From positions 558,001 through 622,000 of the forward strand of contig NZ_FMMP01000006.1 of the NCBI RefSeq assembly GCF_900095725.1: 64,000 nucleotides of DNA. The letters are read 5' to 3'. Positions 63,091 through 64,000 of the stretch are shown in pieces (the first letter of the stretch is position 1; the number at the start of each line of letters is the position of its first letter). A model generated the notes under the pieces. The model searched no databases and was not told the origin of the DNA. It saw only the letters and a program-made list of their open reading frames with translations. The stretch is from Cellulosilyticum sp. I15G10I2. GTDB lineage: Bacteria; Bacillota; Clostridia; Lachnospirales; Cellulosilyticaceae. The position numbers were made by a program, and so were the translations under genes.

Positions 63091-64000
63091 ATGAAACAAC
63101 TTATAGCAATCATACTATCTAGCACAATTATTTTTTCATCCTCACACTTATATGCTGATGATCTTAAACAGAAGATTCATTCTAAAGGAGCAGTATTAAT
63201 CGAACAAGATAGTAAAAGGGTACTGTTTGAAAAAAACGCTTATGCAACGATGCCCATGGCAAGTACAACCAAAATCATGACATGTATTGTAGCCTTAGAA
63301 AAAGGCCATTTAGAGGATATTGTTACAGTATCTCAAAGAGCTGCGAGAGCCCCAGCAGTTAAACTGCATCTTAAGCCCAATGAAAAACAAAGACTTGGTG
63401 ATTTGCTTTATTCACTCATGTTAGAATCACATAATGATACGGCAGTAGCCATTGCAGAACATATAGGCGGTTCAGTAGAAGAATTTTGCAATATGATGAC
63501 AATGAAGGCTAAAGAGATAGGTGCTCAAAATACATGTTTTAAGACGCCTAATGGACTAGATGCAGCAGAGCATTATACAACAGCATATGATTTAGCATTA
63601 ATAGGAGCGTATGCCCTTTCAAATCCTAAGCTAGTAAAAATTATTACCACAACAAGTATTAACATTCCGACACAAAAATTAGAAGGAAGCAAATCACATG
63701 GACTGCAAAATAAGAACCGTTTTATATATAGCTATAAAGGCGCAACAGGTATGAAGACAGGTTTTACAAACAAAGCAGGACATTGTTTTGTGGGTTCTGC
63801 AAATCAAGAAGGTATGCAGCTAATAGGAGTGGCACTAGCGGCAGGATGGGGAAATAAAGGTAAAAATCAAAAATACAGGGATGTTATGACACTAATGGAC
63901 TATGGGTTTCACCATTATAAAAAGTATGATGTCATTGTTCCTCAAAAAGACTATGCAAGTATAGCTGTAAAGAAAGGCGTGCCAGATACTTTGACTTTAG
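63091..64000 (+). CDS. dacB: D-alanyl-D-alanine carboxypeptidase, DacB-type (cut by window end)
   Basis: Second penicillin-binding carboxypeptidase, 303 codons visible and still open at base 64000. A signal peptide (about 1-22) precedes Ser58-x-x-Lys61 (MASTTKIM), Ser113-His-Asn115 and MKTG in the third motif. AAGGAG lies before ATG 63091. The order scpA-scpB-dacB is that of Bacillus, where dacB makes the spore cortex and is followed by spmA-spmB, so a sigma-E cortex role is likely. About 100 unassigned bases separate it from scpB. Confidence 0.88.
   Translation, partial: MKQLIAIILSSTIIFSSSHLYADDLKQKIHSKGAVLIEQDSKRVLFEKNAYATMPMASTTKIMTCIVALEKGHLEDIVTVSQRAARAPAVKLHLKPNEKQRLGDLLYSLMLESHNDTAVAIAEHIGGSVEEFCNMMTMKAKEIGAQNTCFKTPNGLDAAEHYTTAYDLALIGAYALSNPKLVKIITTTSINIPTQKLEGSKSHGLQNKNRFIYSYKGATGMKTGFTNKAGHCFVGSANQEGMQLIGVALAAGWGNKGKNQKYRDVMTLMDYGFHHYKKYDVIVPQKDYASIAVKKGVPDTLTL

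Noticed and set aside
1-64000. Search for tRNA, rRNA, IS elements, prophage, restriction or defence genes and toxin-antitoxin pairs
   Set aside because: Nothing recognisable; all long frames are accounted for by core genes or their shadows.

Overview
The window is a continuous, gene-dense stretch of chromosome from a low-GC, spore-forming anaerobe of the class Clostridia, most likely a Lachnospirales-type lineage (genus not determined). The signs are AT-rich intergenic DNA, strong AGGAGG ribosome sites, frequent TTG/GTG starts, the sporulation genes spoIIGA, sigE, sigG, ylbJ, spoIVA, dacF and dacB, and CodY, SepF and DivIVA. MurE carries the DNPR motif of meso-diaminopimelate-adding enzymes. 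All genes are on the + strand except comM (13110-14624) and the pair ylbJ/tmcAL (18958-21413). I see no tRNA, rRNA, CRISPR array, insertion sequence, prophage or toxin-antitoxin locus. No gene-free stretch exceeds 300 bases.

Layout. 1-9.7 kb: division and cell-wall (dcw) cluster murE-murF-mraY-murD-ftsW-murA-ftsQ-ftsZ, with murG and murB absent from their usual places. 9.7-13.1 kb: spoIIGA-sigE-sigG, a YlmC/YmxH protein and nrdR. 13.1-18.9 kb: comM (minus), dprA, topA, codY. 19-21.4 kb: ylbJ and tmcAL on the minus strand, divergent from pta-ackA. 23.8-30.4 kb: yceD-rpmF, plsX, acpP, rnc, smc, ftsY. 31.5-35.6 kb: ylxM-ffh-rpsP-khpA and rimM-trmD-rplS. 35.8-45.8 kb: rbgA, two tandem signal peptidases, rnhB, a FliK-like plus isolated FlhB-C-domain pair, yraN, pgeF, a DUF512 radical-SAM protein, der, plsY, gpsA. 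46-54.5 kb: spoIVA, an HlyD-like membrane protein, yggS-sepF-ylmH-divIVA-aroB, lspA-rluD. 54.5-60.2 kb: a PyrR-controlled attenuator with pyrR-pyrP, then xerD-deoB-pdp. 60.3-64 kb: dacF, scpA-scpB and a dacB-type gene cut by the window end.

The genes cover peptidoglycan precursor synthesis and septation, mother-cell and forespore sigma-factor control, protein targeting (FtsY, Ffh, signal peptidases I and II), ribosome and tRNA maturation, chromosome segregation (Smc, ScpA, ScpB, XerD), phospholipid synthesis (PlsX, AcpP, PlsY, GpsA), acetate metabolism and pyrimidine uptake and salvage. This is mostly ordinary core genome. The items I rate most worth a second look are the FliK-like/FlhB-CC-like pair at 38.6-40.35 kb, the HlyD-like protein in the sepF operon, the DUF512 enzyme, regulatory DNA before spoIIGA and codY, two perfect-consensus sigma-A promoters, and unexplained inverted repeats before rimM and after spoIVA. 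I did not find a clearly new multi-gene system.
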